The notes below the pieces were generated by a model. That model saw only the letters and a program-made list of their open reading frames with translations. It was not told where the DNA came from and made no database searches. From Planctomycetota bacterium (GTDB lineage Bacteria; Planctomycetota; UBA1135; GCA-002686595), in NCBI GenBank assembly GCA_016220085.1, contig JACRIN010000051.1, positions 124,001-188,000 of the forward strand: a DNA stretch of 64,000 nt. Direction: 5' to 3'. Made by a program: the position numbers and the translations under genes. This document shows, in pieces, positions 10,582 to 19,278 of the stretch; position 1 is the stretch's first letter, and the number at the start of each line of letters is the position of its first letter.

Positions 10582-13170
10582 TTGAAGCGCCTCGCACCGA
10601 TTCTCGTCGTCGCTGGGCTCCTCGCGCTCGTCGTGTTCGTGGCGCTGCGCTCGAGGGACGCCGGCACACGCACGGTCGCGCCGCAAGTGAGCGAGAGCAA
10701 CGCCGCGACCTCCGGCGAGTCCACCGTCGGACTGGAACCGACGAGCGCGCCGGTCGCTGCGAGCGAGCGCACGAGCGTCGCGCCGCTCGCCGAGCCCGCC
10801 GATGCCGCGACGGGTTGGACCGTGTGCGTCGTCGACGCGAGCACGAACGCGCCGATCGGCGGTGCGCGCGTTTCGGTCAGCGACTCGCAAGCGAGCGGAC
10901 GCGCGACGATCGCCCAAGGGATCGGCGCCGACACCCTCGAAGGGTTGCGTCGGCGACGCGAGCTCGCGGTCGAGCTCGAGACCGGACCCGACGGTTGCGC
11001 TCACTTCGCGACGCCGCCGACTTCGGCGTCGGTCGAAGCGCGCCACGGCGAGCTATGGGGCTTCGCGCAGGTCAACCAACCGCCCGCCGACGGCCGCGTC
11101 ACGTTGCCGATCGGGCCCGACCGCGACCTGCGCGTGCGCGTCGTCGATGCCGCCGGGGTTCCGGTCGGCGGCGTGCCGGTCGCCGTGCGCCGTCAGACCG
11201 ACGCGCGCCCCGCGTACACGTGGAAGTGGACCGACTCCGCGCCGACGACCGGCGTCGCGACGTTCCTCCACTTCCAACGCCGGCTCACGCAGGGCACCGG
11301 CTGGCACGCGCTGCTCGCGTTCCCGGTGCGCGACCAGCATGCGATCCCGGTCGACAAGCTCACGCCGCTCGAACCGCCGCTCGAGCTGGTGCTTCCGGAC
11401 ACCGGGCGCGTGCTCGTTCGAGTGCGCGCCGCCGACGGCAGCGTGCCCGAGCTCGGCGAAGCGGAGCTGCGCATCGAAGCGTTCGAGAGCGAGTCGCGCG
11501 GCACGCCGCTCTGGCCGGCCGGTCCGTGGTCGACGCCGCGGTTCGATGCCGCAGGCGAGGCGCGCGTGCCGTGGATCGGCGCCGGCCTCTTCGTGCGCGC
11601 GACGCTCGTCCGTGAAGGGACCGTGCTCGCATCCAGATCGATCGCGGGCCCGACGCGCGACGGCGAAGAGGTCGTATGCGAGCTCGCGTGGCGCGAACGA
11701 GCGCCGCGACTAGTGACCGGACGGTTCGTGTTCCACGACGGTCGCGCGTGGCCCGCGGCGACGGTCGTCGCTCAGCCGCTGATCACCCCGACGCCCGCTC
11801 CCCGGCCGGAGTCGCGCGAGCTCGACGTCGACGCCCAGGGTCGCTTCCGAATGGCGGTGGACGAAGTTCGCCCCGAGAACGGCTCGCTCGTCCTCCGCTT
11901 CACCGCGAAGCACCCGGATGGACTCGGCGAAGTTCACGCGGCGAACGCGATCGATGCGGAGATCCCGCCGGACGGCCTCGAACTCGGCGATGTCGTGCTC
12001 GACCTCGGCGAGCTGCTCGCGGAAGGCCGCGTCGTCGATGCGTCGCGCCGCCCCGTCGAAGGCGCGACGGTGGAACTCCGCAGTCACACGATCGCGTCAG
12101 GCGAGTCGTTCTGGCCGCATGTGCGCACTTCCGGACGCAAGCTCACCGATGTTGATGGCCGCTTCCAGCTCCACCTCGCGCTCGGCGAGGCTCCGGTCAG
12201 CGAGAACCTGCGGATCGGCGCGACGGCGCTAGGGCAAACCCTCGGGCAGGAGCTCGAGATTCCACGCGGCGCGCGCGGGGTCGAGCTCGTGCTGACGCGC
12301 ACGGGCGGCTTGGCGGGCTCTGTCGAGTTCGGGCGCGGTGTCGCACCGAACGATGTGATGGTCTTCCTCCGCGGTGGCGGCGCGGCGCGGAACCTGTTGC
12401 TCGATACCGACGCGACGTTCGAGGCCGACGAACTCGCCCCCGGTGCGTACTCGTTGATCGTCTCATGGCGCTCCGAGCTTCGAAAGCCCGCGCGGTCGGC
12501 CGCCGCGCGGGTCGACGACCTCCTGGTGCTCCCCGGGGAGACCTGCCGCGATCCACGCGTCCAGAGGCTGCGGATCGAGAACGCGCTCGAGACGCTGCGC
12601 ATCCGTGTCGTCGATCGCGCGTCGACTCCGATCGCGGACGCAGCGATCGCCGTCGTCGGGCGCACCGGCGCGACCCGCGTGCGCTCGGATCGCGACGGCG
12701 TCTGTCTCGTGCGCTGCGAGTCGCTGCCGGTCGATTTGGACGTCGCCGCGTTCGGCTTCGCGAGCACGCGCATCGAAGGCGTCTCTCTGGACCGCGATGT
12801 GGCGCTGGAGGCCGGCTTCCCCGTCCTCTTGCACCTCGACGTACCGCCCAACGCCAATCGACCGCCGTGCACGTACTACGCGATCCTGAAGTCCGTCGAC
12901 GCGCGCGGCGAGCCGACCGGACTCGCCTGGGGCGCGGCATTCAAGCCCGCCTACTTCGACGGGCACGGCGAGCTCGCGTTGCGCCTGCCCGCGCTCGGCA
13001 CGTACGAGTGCGAGGTGCAGCTCGCGCTGACCCACGCCGGCGTCGGCCGCGGCGCGCGCATCGAGCTCGTTTCGACCCCGCGCATCACCGCGGACACGAG
13101 CGAGCGCCGTTTCGACCTCACCCTGAGCGCGGCTGCGGTCGACGCGGCCATCGCGAAGGCGCTGCAATGA
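10582..13170 (+). CDS. large secreted or membrane-anchored beta-domain protein (carboxypeptidase-regulatory-like repeats)
   Basis: An 862-residue protein starting at TTG 10582, followed by one N-terminal hydrophobic segment (APILVVAGLLALVVFVAL) that acts as a signal anchor or signal peptide. The remainder is built of repeated beta-sandwich units with the rhythm VxVVDASxxPIxGAxVxV...G, as in VCVVDASTNAPIGGARVSV, VRVVDAAGVPVGGVPVAV, GRVVDASRRPVEGATVEL and IRVVDRASTPIADAAIAVV. These are carboxypeptidase-regulatory-like (transthyretin-fold) domains. No peptidase catalytic motif is seen. It resembles the extracellular part of the sigma-factor fusion at 42622-45924 but has no sigma domain. Role unknown; surface or adhesion functions are usual for such repeats. 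It is preceded by the transposase remnant, with its promoter in about 150 bases. Confidence 0.7.
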   Translation: MKRLAPILVVAGLLALVVFVALRSRDAGTRTVAPQVSESNAATSGESTVGLEPTSAPVAASERTSVAPLAEPADAATGWTVCVVDASTNAPIGGARVSVSDSQASGRATIAQGIGADTLEGLRRRRELAVELETGPDGCAHFATPPTSASVEARHGELWGFAQVNQPPADGRVTLPIGPDRDLRVRVVDAAGVPVGGVPVAVRRQTDARPAYTWKWTDSAPTTGVATFLHFQRRLTQGTGWHALLAFPVRDQHAIPVDKLTPLEPPLELVLPDTGRVLVRVRAADGSVPELGEAELRIEAFESESRGTPLWPAGPWSTPRFDAAGEARVPWIGAGLFVRATLVREGTVLASRSIAGPTRDGEEVVCELAWRERAPRLVTGRFVFHDGRAWPAATVVAQPLITPTPAPRPESRELDVDAQGRFRMAVDEVRPENGSLVLRFTAKHPDGLGEVHAANAIDAEIPPDGLELGDVVLDLGELLAEGRVVDASRRPVEGATVELRSHTIASGESFWPHVRTSGRKLTDVDGRFQLHLALGEAPVSENLRIGATALGQTLGQELEIPRGARGVELVLTRTGGLAGSVEFGRGVAPNDVMVFLRGGGAARNLLLDTDATFEADELAPGAYSLIVSWRSELRKPARSAAARVDDLLVLPGETCRDPRVQRLRIENALETLRIRVVDRASTPIADAAIAVVGRTGATRVRSDRDGVCLVRCESLPVDLDVAAFGFASTRIEGVSLDRDVALEAGFPVLLHLDVPPNANRPPCTYYAILKSVDARGEPTGLAWGAAFKPAYFDGHGELALRLPALGTYECEVQLALTHAGVGRGARIELVSTPRITADTSERRFDLTLSAAAVDAAIAKALQ

Positions 13171-13204
13171 CGTGACCGCGGCGCGCTCGCCGCGGGTGTG
13201 CGCG

Positions 13205-14143
13205 TCAGTCGAGCAAGCGCTTCTCCCCGCGCAAGCTCTGGATCTCGGTGACGTCCTGCACGACCTCCAAGGTGCCGAGGTAGCGCCCGTCACGGCGCAC
13301 CGCGAAGTAGCGCACGTGCACCTTCTTGCCTTGGAAGTCGAGCCAGAACTCCGAGACGTTGCGCGTGCCCGCTTTGAACTCGCGCAGGATCTGCTCGACC
13401 ATGTGCAGGCTCTTCTCCGGGTGGCAGTTCTGCACCGGCGTGCCGATCGCCGAGCGCAAGCGCGGGAAGATCTTCGCTTGGTTCTCGTGGCTGAAGTAGC
13501 GCACGGTGTCGTTCGCGTCGACGAACGAGATCTCGACCGGCATCGTGTTCAGAATCGCGGCGAGCACTTCGCGCTCGAGCCCGAACGACAGATCCTCGAC
13601 CTGGCCGGTGTTCGCGATGCGCTCGGCGAGCGCGTAGTAGCGCGCTCGCGTGTCGGGACCGGAAAGCGCTTCCTGCGCCGCGAAGCCGGCGACGATCGCC
13701 GCCTCGTCCTCCGGCGTCAGCACGCGCAACGCCGCCGGGTACAGGATGTCGTTCTCCTTCCAATAGTGATCTTGGAGCAGCGCCGCGTACTCCTCGAACA
13801 CTCGGCCGAGCTCCGCGAGCGAGCTCCGATCGCCCGCGACGAACATCCGGCCCGCGCTCCCGAGCTTCGCGATCAGGCGCTTGGCCGACTCGTGCTCCTG
13901 GAGCATCACCGCGAGCGGCCCGCCGTGTCGCGGGATGCCGCGGCGCTCGATCAGCGGGAAGAGATGCTGCTCCTCCTTCTGGTTGTGGCAGCGGTCCGCG
14001 TACTCGACGAGGTAGTCGAGCGCGTCGCGCACGAGCTCCGGGCTCGGCCCGCTCGCCTCCGCGAACGCCTTACGCATCGCCGCGAGCACCCGCTCGGTGG
14101 TGCGGTGGTCCTCCATCAACTGCTCGTTCCAACGACTCGACAT
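13205..14143 (-). CDS. hemerythrin-like HHE domain protein with C-terminal PAS domain
   Basis: A 312-residue cytoplasmic protein. Residues ~1-170 form a four-helix HHE (hemerythrin-type) domain with histidines and acids placed as iron ligands: MEDHRTTERVL, RCHNQKEEQHLFPLIERRG, MLQEHESAKRLI and LLQDHYWKENDILYPAAL. Residues ~195-310 are a PAS-like domain resembling the C-terminal part of DUF438 proteins (MPVEISFVDANDTVRYFSHE, NCHPEKSLHMVEQILREF, RYLGTLEVVQDVTEI). Known for the family: binding O2 or NO through a di-iron site, with the PAS domain sensing or signalling. ATG 14143 is chosen because the HHE domain begins at once. No output domain follows, so a partner protein is expected. The adjacent gene is a metalloprotease on the same strand. 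Confidence 0.82.
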   Translation of the reverse strand: MSSRWNEQLMEDHRTTERVLAAMRKAFAEASGPSPELVRDALDYLVEYADRCHNQKEEQHLFPLIERRGIPRHGGPLAVMLQEHESAKRLIAKLGSAGRMFVAGDRSSLAELGRVFEEYAALLQDHYWKENDILYPAALRVLTPEDEAAIVAGFAAQEALSGPDTRARYYALAERIANTGQVEDLSFGLEREVLAAILNTMPVEISFVDANDTVRYFSHENQAKIFPRLRSAIGTPVQNCHPEKSLHMVEQILREFKAGTRNVSEFWLDFQGKKVHVRYFAVRRDGRYLGTLEVVQDVTEIQSLRGEKRLLD

Positions 14144-14286
14144 CGACTGCTCCGTGAGTGGTGCGGCGGCACTGTCGCCGCGCGCGCCCCTGGATACGCG
14201 TTCGAGGTCGAGCGCGAGTTGACGCAGGTCAAGTGCGCGGCGGAATCCGCTCCTCGCGGGCGTTCCGCCGCCACGGCCTACGTCGT

Positions 14287-16947
14287 TCAGCCGCCGCGTC
14301 GCTTGCGGACGACTCGCGGCTTCGCCGGCGGCGGGGCCTTGGCGCCGTCGCGCACGCGCACGCCGACCGCGCCGAGCACTTCGCCGTTCCAGAATTGGCG
14401 CAGCACGAGCTCCGCGGGCGCACGACGCGCCTTGTCCTTCACGAACGCGCTCCACGCCGCGTCCGGAACGACGAACTCGATCCGCACGCGCCCGGGTTTC
14501 TCGAGCAGGACGCGGTCGAAGCCGATGCCCGGAGCGACGTCAGCGCGCTTGTCCTGCGGATGCACGAAGTGGCAGCGACAGTCGGCTTCCTTGCCGGCGA
14601 GCACCTCGTAGAAGTCCTCTTTCGCATTGCGCGCGACGAGCTTCATCCCGCGCGCGACGGCGCCCAGGAACACGCCGCGCGACGCGCGCAGCCGGACTTT
14701 GGCGCCCGGCACGAAGCGTCCGAGGTCGAGCCGCACGCCGTAGTAATCGCGCATCCCCGGCATGTGGCCGATGTCGAACTCGACGACTCCGGGCATGTCC
14801 GGCAACAAGTCGACGACGTCCATGTTGCGATAGGCGACGTTGTTCCGCTTGCGGACGAAGTCGAGGTAATCGGACACCGTGGTGATCGACGAGAGCAACG
14901 GCACGGGATCGAGCGCGTCCTGGACGACCGCGATCATGCAGTAGTGGCCCGGCGAGGGGATCAGCGCCTTCTGGAACGTCAACGGCCCGGCGATCCGCAA
15001 CGAACCCGGCGCAATGGCCGCTTCCGTCAACGTGCCGATGTGCGTCCACGCGGACGGATTCGAGAACGTCGACGCGCTCGACAGATACACCTGGATGGTC
15101 GCGTCGCCGGCGAGCAGTCCGCGGTTCTGCACACGCACGTAGACGTAGTTGTCCTGGCCGAACTCGACGTTCTCCCAGAGCGCGTCGCTCGCGAGATTCG
15201 CGAACTGCACCGACGGACTCGCCGACGGTGTCGTGCGGTTGATGACGTCCGGGCTCGCCCAGAGGTACGTTCCGGTGTAGGGCTCGACGCCGGTGTCCGC
15301 GAGGTTGTCGCGCACGTAGAGGTCGGACCCGATGCCGACCGCGTCGAACGCCCGCGCGACGTCGCGTTGCAGCGCGAGGTCGCCGGGGAAAAGATCCTGC
15401 GCGGCGTCGAGCATCGCGACGCGGAAGTCGAGGAACGTCGCCGTGGGTTGGCCGACGAGCTGATCGGTCATGCAGCGCCAGAGCAACGACTCCGCGGCGC
15501 TCTGGCCGATGCCGTTGACGGTGATCGCGCTCTTCGCGTGCGTGCCGCCGACGGTCAGCAGATAGAAGAGGTGGTTGATTATGCCGCTGTTGATGTGGAC
15601 GCCGCCGTTGTCCGAGAAGCCGGTGTAGCGCACCGAGTAGTGGCTCGGCTGGTGGCCGGCGAGCACGCTCGTGATCCCGTCCGTCGGATCCCACTGCTCG
15701 CCGTTGGTCGGGTCGATCATGTTGCGAGCCGCCGGGGCCGTGGCGGAGAGCCACGTGTCTTCGAAGACGAGCCAGTCGCCGGTGATGAACGCGGCGAAGA
15801 CGTCGGAGAACGCCTCGTTCAATGCGCCCGACTCGTTCTGGTAGACGAGACCGCACGTGAACTCCGTGTAGCCGTGCGTGAACTCGTGCGCGAGCCAGTC
15901 GTCGCTGGTCGCGTAGTCGAATCCGGGCGCGGCTCCCGATCCGTCGCCGAGGTTGACCTTCGAGCCGTCCCAATAGCCGTTGTTGTAGTTCGTGCCGAGG
16001 TGCGCGATCACCTTCACGTCGCCTCCGGCGCCGTCGACGCTGTTGCGCCCGTGCACGGTCTGGAAGTAGTCGATCACCGAACCCGTGTAGCGGAGCGCGT
16101 CGACCTCGGGCCCTTGGTGCGAGTGCCGCGGCGCGGTCGTCGTCACGTTCCAGTTGTTGTCGGCGTCCTCGGACGGAGCCGCGCCATCCTCGTCGTCGAC
16201 GACGATCTCCGGACCGCCCGCCGCCGTGCGCGTGGTGTCACGCAACTGATAGGTCACGTCGTTGAACCACGCGTTGACGGATCCGGCGCCGGAGTAGTAC
16301 CCAGTGCCGCTGCCGACGATCGGCCCGGCGGTCTGCACGTTGTCGTACGCATTCAGCACCTTGCCGGTCGCGGAGTCGACGTGCACCACCCACTTCGCCG
16401 GCACGCCGCGCTCGCCGGGCCGCGCGTCGTCGATGCGCACCGCCCACGCGAGGTACGGCTTGCCGCCGTAGCGCACGACCAGGAGCTCGGGCTCGCGCGT
16501 CGCCTCGCCTTTGGCGCGAGTGGCTTTCGCCGCCGCGGCGATCGCCTTCGCGGCGGAGAGCTTCGGCTTCTTCGGCACGCGCGCGAGATCGGGGAAGAGC
16601 CCGCTCCGCACCGCGTCGAGGCGGCCGGACTTGGACGCGTGCACGCGCAGGCTGCCGCCTTGGACGCGGTACGGACCGTGATGCTGCTGCAGCGTGACGC
16701 TCGCGCCGCCGTGCGCGTCCGAAGCGTGCGCGAGCACGGTGAACTTGCCCTTCGCGATCGGGCCGAAGAGCTCGGCGTGCTCTTTCACGAAAGCCTGTGC
16801 GCGCGCGCCGAGCGCGTTGGCGTCGAGCTTGGCGCCGTCGGCGAGGTCTCCGCGCAGGTGCACGATCACTCCGAGCGCGGGATCGCGGCGGACAGTGAGG
16901 TGCGGATCGCGCTTCAAGAGCGGTTTCAGTCCATCGAGCGCTGCCAT
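14287..16947 (-). CDS. M4 (thermolysin-like) zinc metalloprotease without signal peptide
   Basis: An 886-residue protein starting at ATG 16947 behind a strong AGGAGG. Residues ~1-200 look like an FTP/PepSY inhibitory propeptide. The catalytic part carries HEFTH with downstream NEAFSD, giving the third zinc ligand Glu, and GGVHINSGIINH with the substrate-site histidine, all hallmarks of M4 enzymes. After the peptidase (~560 on) comes a long beta-rich C-terminal region containing NYVYVRVQNRG, GHYCMIAVVQDALDP and FDIGHMPGMRD. A matching region occurs at the end of the protein at 25133-28108. Unlike most M4 proteases there is no hydrophobic signal at the N-terminus, even with the upstream in-frame starts, so export would need another route, or the enzyme acts inside the cell, as proposed for protealysin-type proteins. 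Confidence 0.9.
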   Translation of the reverse strand: MAALDGLKPLLKRDPHLTVRRDPALGVIVHLRGDLADGAKLDANALGARAQAFVKEHAELFGPIAKGKFTVLAHASDAHGGASVTLQQHHGPYRVQGGSLRVHASKSGRLDAVRSGLFPDLARVPKKPKLSAAKAIAAAAKATRAKGEATREPELLVVRYGGKPYLAWAVRIDDARPGERGVPAKWVVHVDSATGKVLNAYDNVQTAGPIVGSGTGYYSGAGSVNAWFNDVTYQLRDTTRTAAGGPEIVVDDEDGAAPSEDADNNWNVTTTAPRHSHQGPEVDALRYTGSVIDYFQTVHGRNSVDGAGGDVKVIAHLGTNYNNGYWDGSKVNLGDGSGAAPGFDYATSDDWLAHEFTHGYTEFTCGLVYQNESGALNEAFSDVFAAFITGDWLVFEDTWLSATAPAARNMIDPTNGEQWDPTDGITSVLAGHQPSHYSVRYTGFSDNGGVHINSGIINHLFYLLTVGGTHAKSAITVNGIGQSAAESLLWRCMTDQLVGQPTATFLDFRVAMLDAAQDLFPGDLALQRDVARAFDAVGIGSDLYVRDNLADTGVEPYTGTYLWASPDVINRTTPSASPSVQFANLASDALWENVEFGQDNYVYVRVQNRGLLAGDATIQVYLSSASTFSNPSAWTHIGTLTEAAIAPGSLRIAGPLTFQKALIPSPGHYCMIAVVQDALDPVPLLSSITTVSDYLDFVRKRNNVAYRNMDVVDLLPDMPGVVEFDIGHMPGMRDYYGVRLDLGRFVPGAKVRLRASRGVFLGAVARGMKLVARNAKEDFYEVLAGKEADCRCHFVHPQDKRADVAPGIGFDRVLLEKPGRVRIEFVVPDAAWSAFVKDKARRAPAELVLRQFWNGEVLGAVGVRVRDGAKAPPPAKPRVVRKRRGG

Positions 16948-17079
16948 GTCGGCCTCCTGGGAAAAGGAAAGGGGTGAGAGACCAGAGGGGCCGCGGCGCT
17001 CGGGTCGCACGCGGAAGCTGGAGCGAAGGCGCGTTCCGTCGCTCGCGGTCGTCCGCTCGCCGGGCGTGCTCCGCGCGCG

Positions 17080-17224
17080 TCACGCGTTCCGACGCCGGGC
17101 ATCGCGGGTCGTGCGGTCCGACTCCCGAGGTCGCGAGTCACGCGGTTCGGCGCGTGGCGCGGCGCGTCACGCTATGCGGCGCCTGGCGTGGCGCGTCACG
17201 CCATCCGACGGTGGAACCGCAGCG
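17080..17224. repeat. 29-bp degenerate tandem repeat, five units
   Basis: Five consecutive 29-base units start at 17080, 17109, 17138, 17167 and 17196. Each begins TCACGC or TCGTGC, followed by NNTnCGnC. Units 3 and 4 are nearly alike; unit 5 keeps only its first dozen bases and lies inside the 3' end of the permease gene, supplying its stop codon. Because 29 is not a multiple of three, the array does not encode a protein repeat. It lies between the end of the ABC permease gene and the start region of the M4 protease gene. There are no spacers, so it is not a CRISPR array. Confidence 0.6.
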
Positions 17225-18335
17225 CAGACACGATCAAGAGCACCGCGGTGAAGACGGCGAGCGCGACGCTCGGGAAGAGCAACGCCTCGAACGGCGCGTC
17301 GCGCAAGATGATCGCGCGCAGGATCTCGATGAAGTAGCGCACCGGGATCAGAAACGTCACCGGGTAGATCGGCCGCGGCATGCTCTCGAGCGGGAAGACG
17401 AAGCCCGACAGCAAGATCGACGGCAACAAGAGGAGGAACGCCATCTGCATCGCCTCCGACTGGTTGCGCGCGAGCGTCGAGATGATCACGCCGAGCGAAA
17501 GCGACGTCAGAAGGAAGAGCAGCGACAGTCCGGCGAGCAGCAGCAGACTGCCCGCGATCGGAACTTGGAAGACGAACACCATCACGGTGAGCACGAATGC
17601 GGTCTCCAGCACCGCGATCAGCGCGTAGGGCGCGAGCTTGCCGAGCAGCAGCCCCCACACGCCGACCGGCGTCACCATCAACTGCTCGAGCGTGCCGTTC
17701 TCGCGCTCGCGGACGATCGAGAACGCGGTCAGAAGCACGGTGACGAGCTGCAGGATCACGCCGACGAGGCCGGGCACGAAGAAGTTGGCGCTGCGCAAGT
17801 TCGGATTGAACAGCAGCCGCGATTCCGCGGAGATGCGCGCGAGCGGTACGCCGCGGGGCACGCGGCGCAGCTCGTGCACGTCCCACGGCACCGCGCGCAG
17901 GCGCTGCGAGCTCGACAACGCGAGTTCGCGCGAGACGTTGATCGCCGCGCTCGCCTCGGACGAGTACGAACCGTCGACGAGCACCAGGAGCTCGGCCTCC
18001 TCGCCGCGCGCGAGCTTCCGCGCGAAGCCCTCCGGTGCGCACACTCCGACCTTCACGTCGCCGGCGACGATCGCGCGCTCGAGCTCGTCGATCGAACCGA
18101 GCGTCTCGCGGACCTCGAACGTGCGCGTGGTGCGGTACCGATCCAGCGCCTCACGCGAATCGCGCGTCCGATCGAGGTCGACGACCGCGGTCGGCACGTC
18201 TTCGATGTCGATGCGGATCGCGTAACCGAAGACGACGAGCTGCAGGATCGGGATCAGGAACACGAAGCGCGTCGCGGGATCGCGCAGGACGTGCAAGAAC
18301 TCCTTCGAAGCGACCGCGACGAAGCCGTTAGGCAC
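17196..18335 (-). CDS. ABC-2 type export permease
   Basis: A 379-residue integral membrane protein of the ABC-2 (YhhJ/YbhR-like) type. One N-terminal helix (FVFLIPILQLVVFGYAI) is followed by a ~150-residue periplasmic domain and five C-terminal helices, including the conserved FSIVRERENGTLEQLMVTP coupling segment that contacts the ATPase. It is the last gene of a three-gene unit: its start overlaps the ATPase gene by 8 bases, and the ATPase start overlaps the HlyD-like gene by one. The family exports drugs or envelope components in partnership with an HlyD-like adaptor. Only one permease is seen, so it probably works as a homodimer. The last codons lie in the 29-bp tandem repeat. Confidence 0.9.
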   Translation of the reverse strand: MPNGFVAVASKEFLHVLRDPATRFVFLIPILQLVVFGYAIRIDIEDVPTAVVDLDRTRDSREALDRYRTTRTFEVRETLGSIDELERAIVAGDVKVGVCAPEGFARKLARGEEAELLVLVDGSYSSEASAAINVSRELALSSSQRLRAVPWDVHELRRVPRGVPLARISAESRLLFNPNLRSANFFVPGLVGVILQLVTVLLTAFSIVRERENGTLEQLMVTPVGVWGLLLGKLAPYALIAVLETAFVLTVMVFVFQVPIAGSLLLLAGLSLLFLLTSLSLGVIISTLARNQSEAMQMAFLLLLPSILLSGFVFPLESMPRPIYPVTFLIPVRYFIEILRAIILRDAPFEALLFPSVALAVFTAVLLIVSALRFHRRMA

Positions 18336-19278
18336 GATTCGCCTCCGCCGCCGTGCGCGTCAGCGTCACGAACACGTCCTCGAGGCCCGGTTGGACGTCG
18401 CGGAAGCCGACGCCTTGCTCGCCGAGCTCGGCGAGCAGCGCGCGCGCCGCCTCTTCGCGCCATTCCGAACCGACGCGCAGGTGCAGCGTCTCGCCGAAGA
18501 TCGTCGCGTCGCGCACGGCCGGGAGCGCGCGGATCGGCGCGAGCGCGCGCGTCGGCGACCGGCACGAGAGCTCGAGCCACCGATCGCCGCTCGGAGTGAC
18601 GTCGGAGCGCGCCTTGAGCTCGCTCGGCGTGCCGAGCGCGAGCAGCTTGGACAGATAGATGTACGCGACGCGATTGCAGCGCTCCGCTTCGTCCATGTAG
18701 TGCGTCGTGACGAAGATCGTGATGCCGCGGCCCGACAGGCGGAACAGCAGATCCCACAGATCGCGTCGCGCGACCGGATCGATCCCGGCGGTCGGTTCGT
18801 CGAGGAAGAGCACCTTGGGCTCGTGCACCATCGCGGCGCCGAGCGCGAGTCGCTGCTTCCAACCGCCGGACAGCACCGACGCGCGCCGATCGAGGTACGG
18901 ACGAAGGCCGAGCAGCTCCGAGAGCTCGTCGATCCGCCGCTCGCGTACCGTGCGCTCGAGCCCGTAGATGCGCGCGAAGAAGCGCAGGTTCTCGAGCACC
19001 GTCAGGTCCGGGTAGAGACTGAAGCGCTGCGACATGTACCCGAGTCGGCGGCGGATCTCGAGCGGCTCCTTCGCGACGTCGAGCCCGTCGAGCTCGGCGC
19101 GTCCGCTGGTCGGCGCGAGCAACCCGCAGATCATCCGCACGACCGTCGACTTGCCGGAACCGTTCGGTCCGAGGAAGCCGAAGATCGCGCCGCGCTCGAC
19201 GCCGAACGAGACGTGATCGACCGCGGTCAGGTCGCCGAACCGCCGCGTCAGCTCGGACACGTCGATCGCGAGGTCCAT
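18328..19278 (-). CDS. ABC transporter ATP-binding protein
   Basis: A 316-residue ATPase starting at ATG 19278. The nucleotide-binding domain shows Walker A GPNGSGKST, a Q-loop (YMSQRFSLYPDLTV), the signature LSGGWKQRLALGAAMVHEP, Walker B KVLFLDEPTAGIDP and the H-loop TTHYMDEAERC. The signature reads LSGGW in place of the commoner LSGGQ. A ~90-residue C-terminal extension resembles the substrate-specific tail of DrrA/YhhH-type exporters. It powers the permease encoded downstream, with 8 bases of overlap. The ATPase sits between adaptor and permease, the order common for YbhFSR-like tripartite exporters. Confidence 0.92.
   Translation of the reverse strand: MDLAIDVSELTRRFGDLTAVDHVSFGVERGAIFGFLGPNGSGKSTVVRMICGLLAPTSGRAELDGLDVAKEPLEIRRRLGYMSQRFSLYPDLTVLENLRFFARIYGLERTVRERRIDELSELLGLRPYLDRRASVLSGGWKQRLALGAAMVHEPKVLFLDEPTAGIDPVARRDLWDLLFRLSGRGITIFVTTHYMDEAERCNRVAYIYLSKLLALGTPSELKARSDVTPSGDRWLELSCRSPTRALAPIRALPAVRDATIFGETLHLRVGSEWREEAARALLAELGEQGVGFRDVQPGLEDVFVTLTRTAAEANRA

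Noticed and set aside
17080-17224. CRISPR array
   Set aside because: Units of 29 bases are contiguous and degenerate, without spacers, and no cas genes are present.
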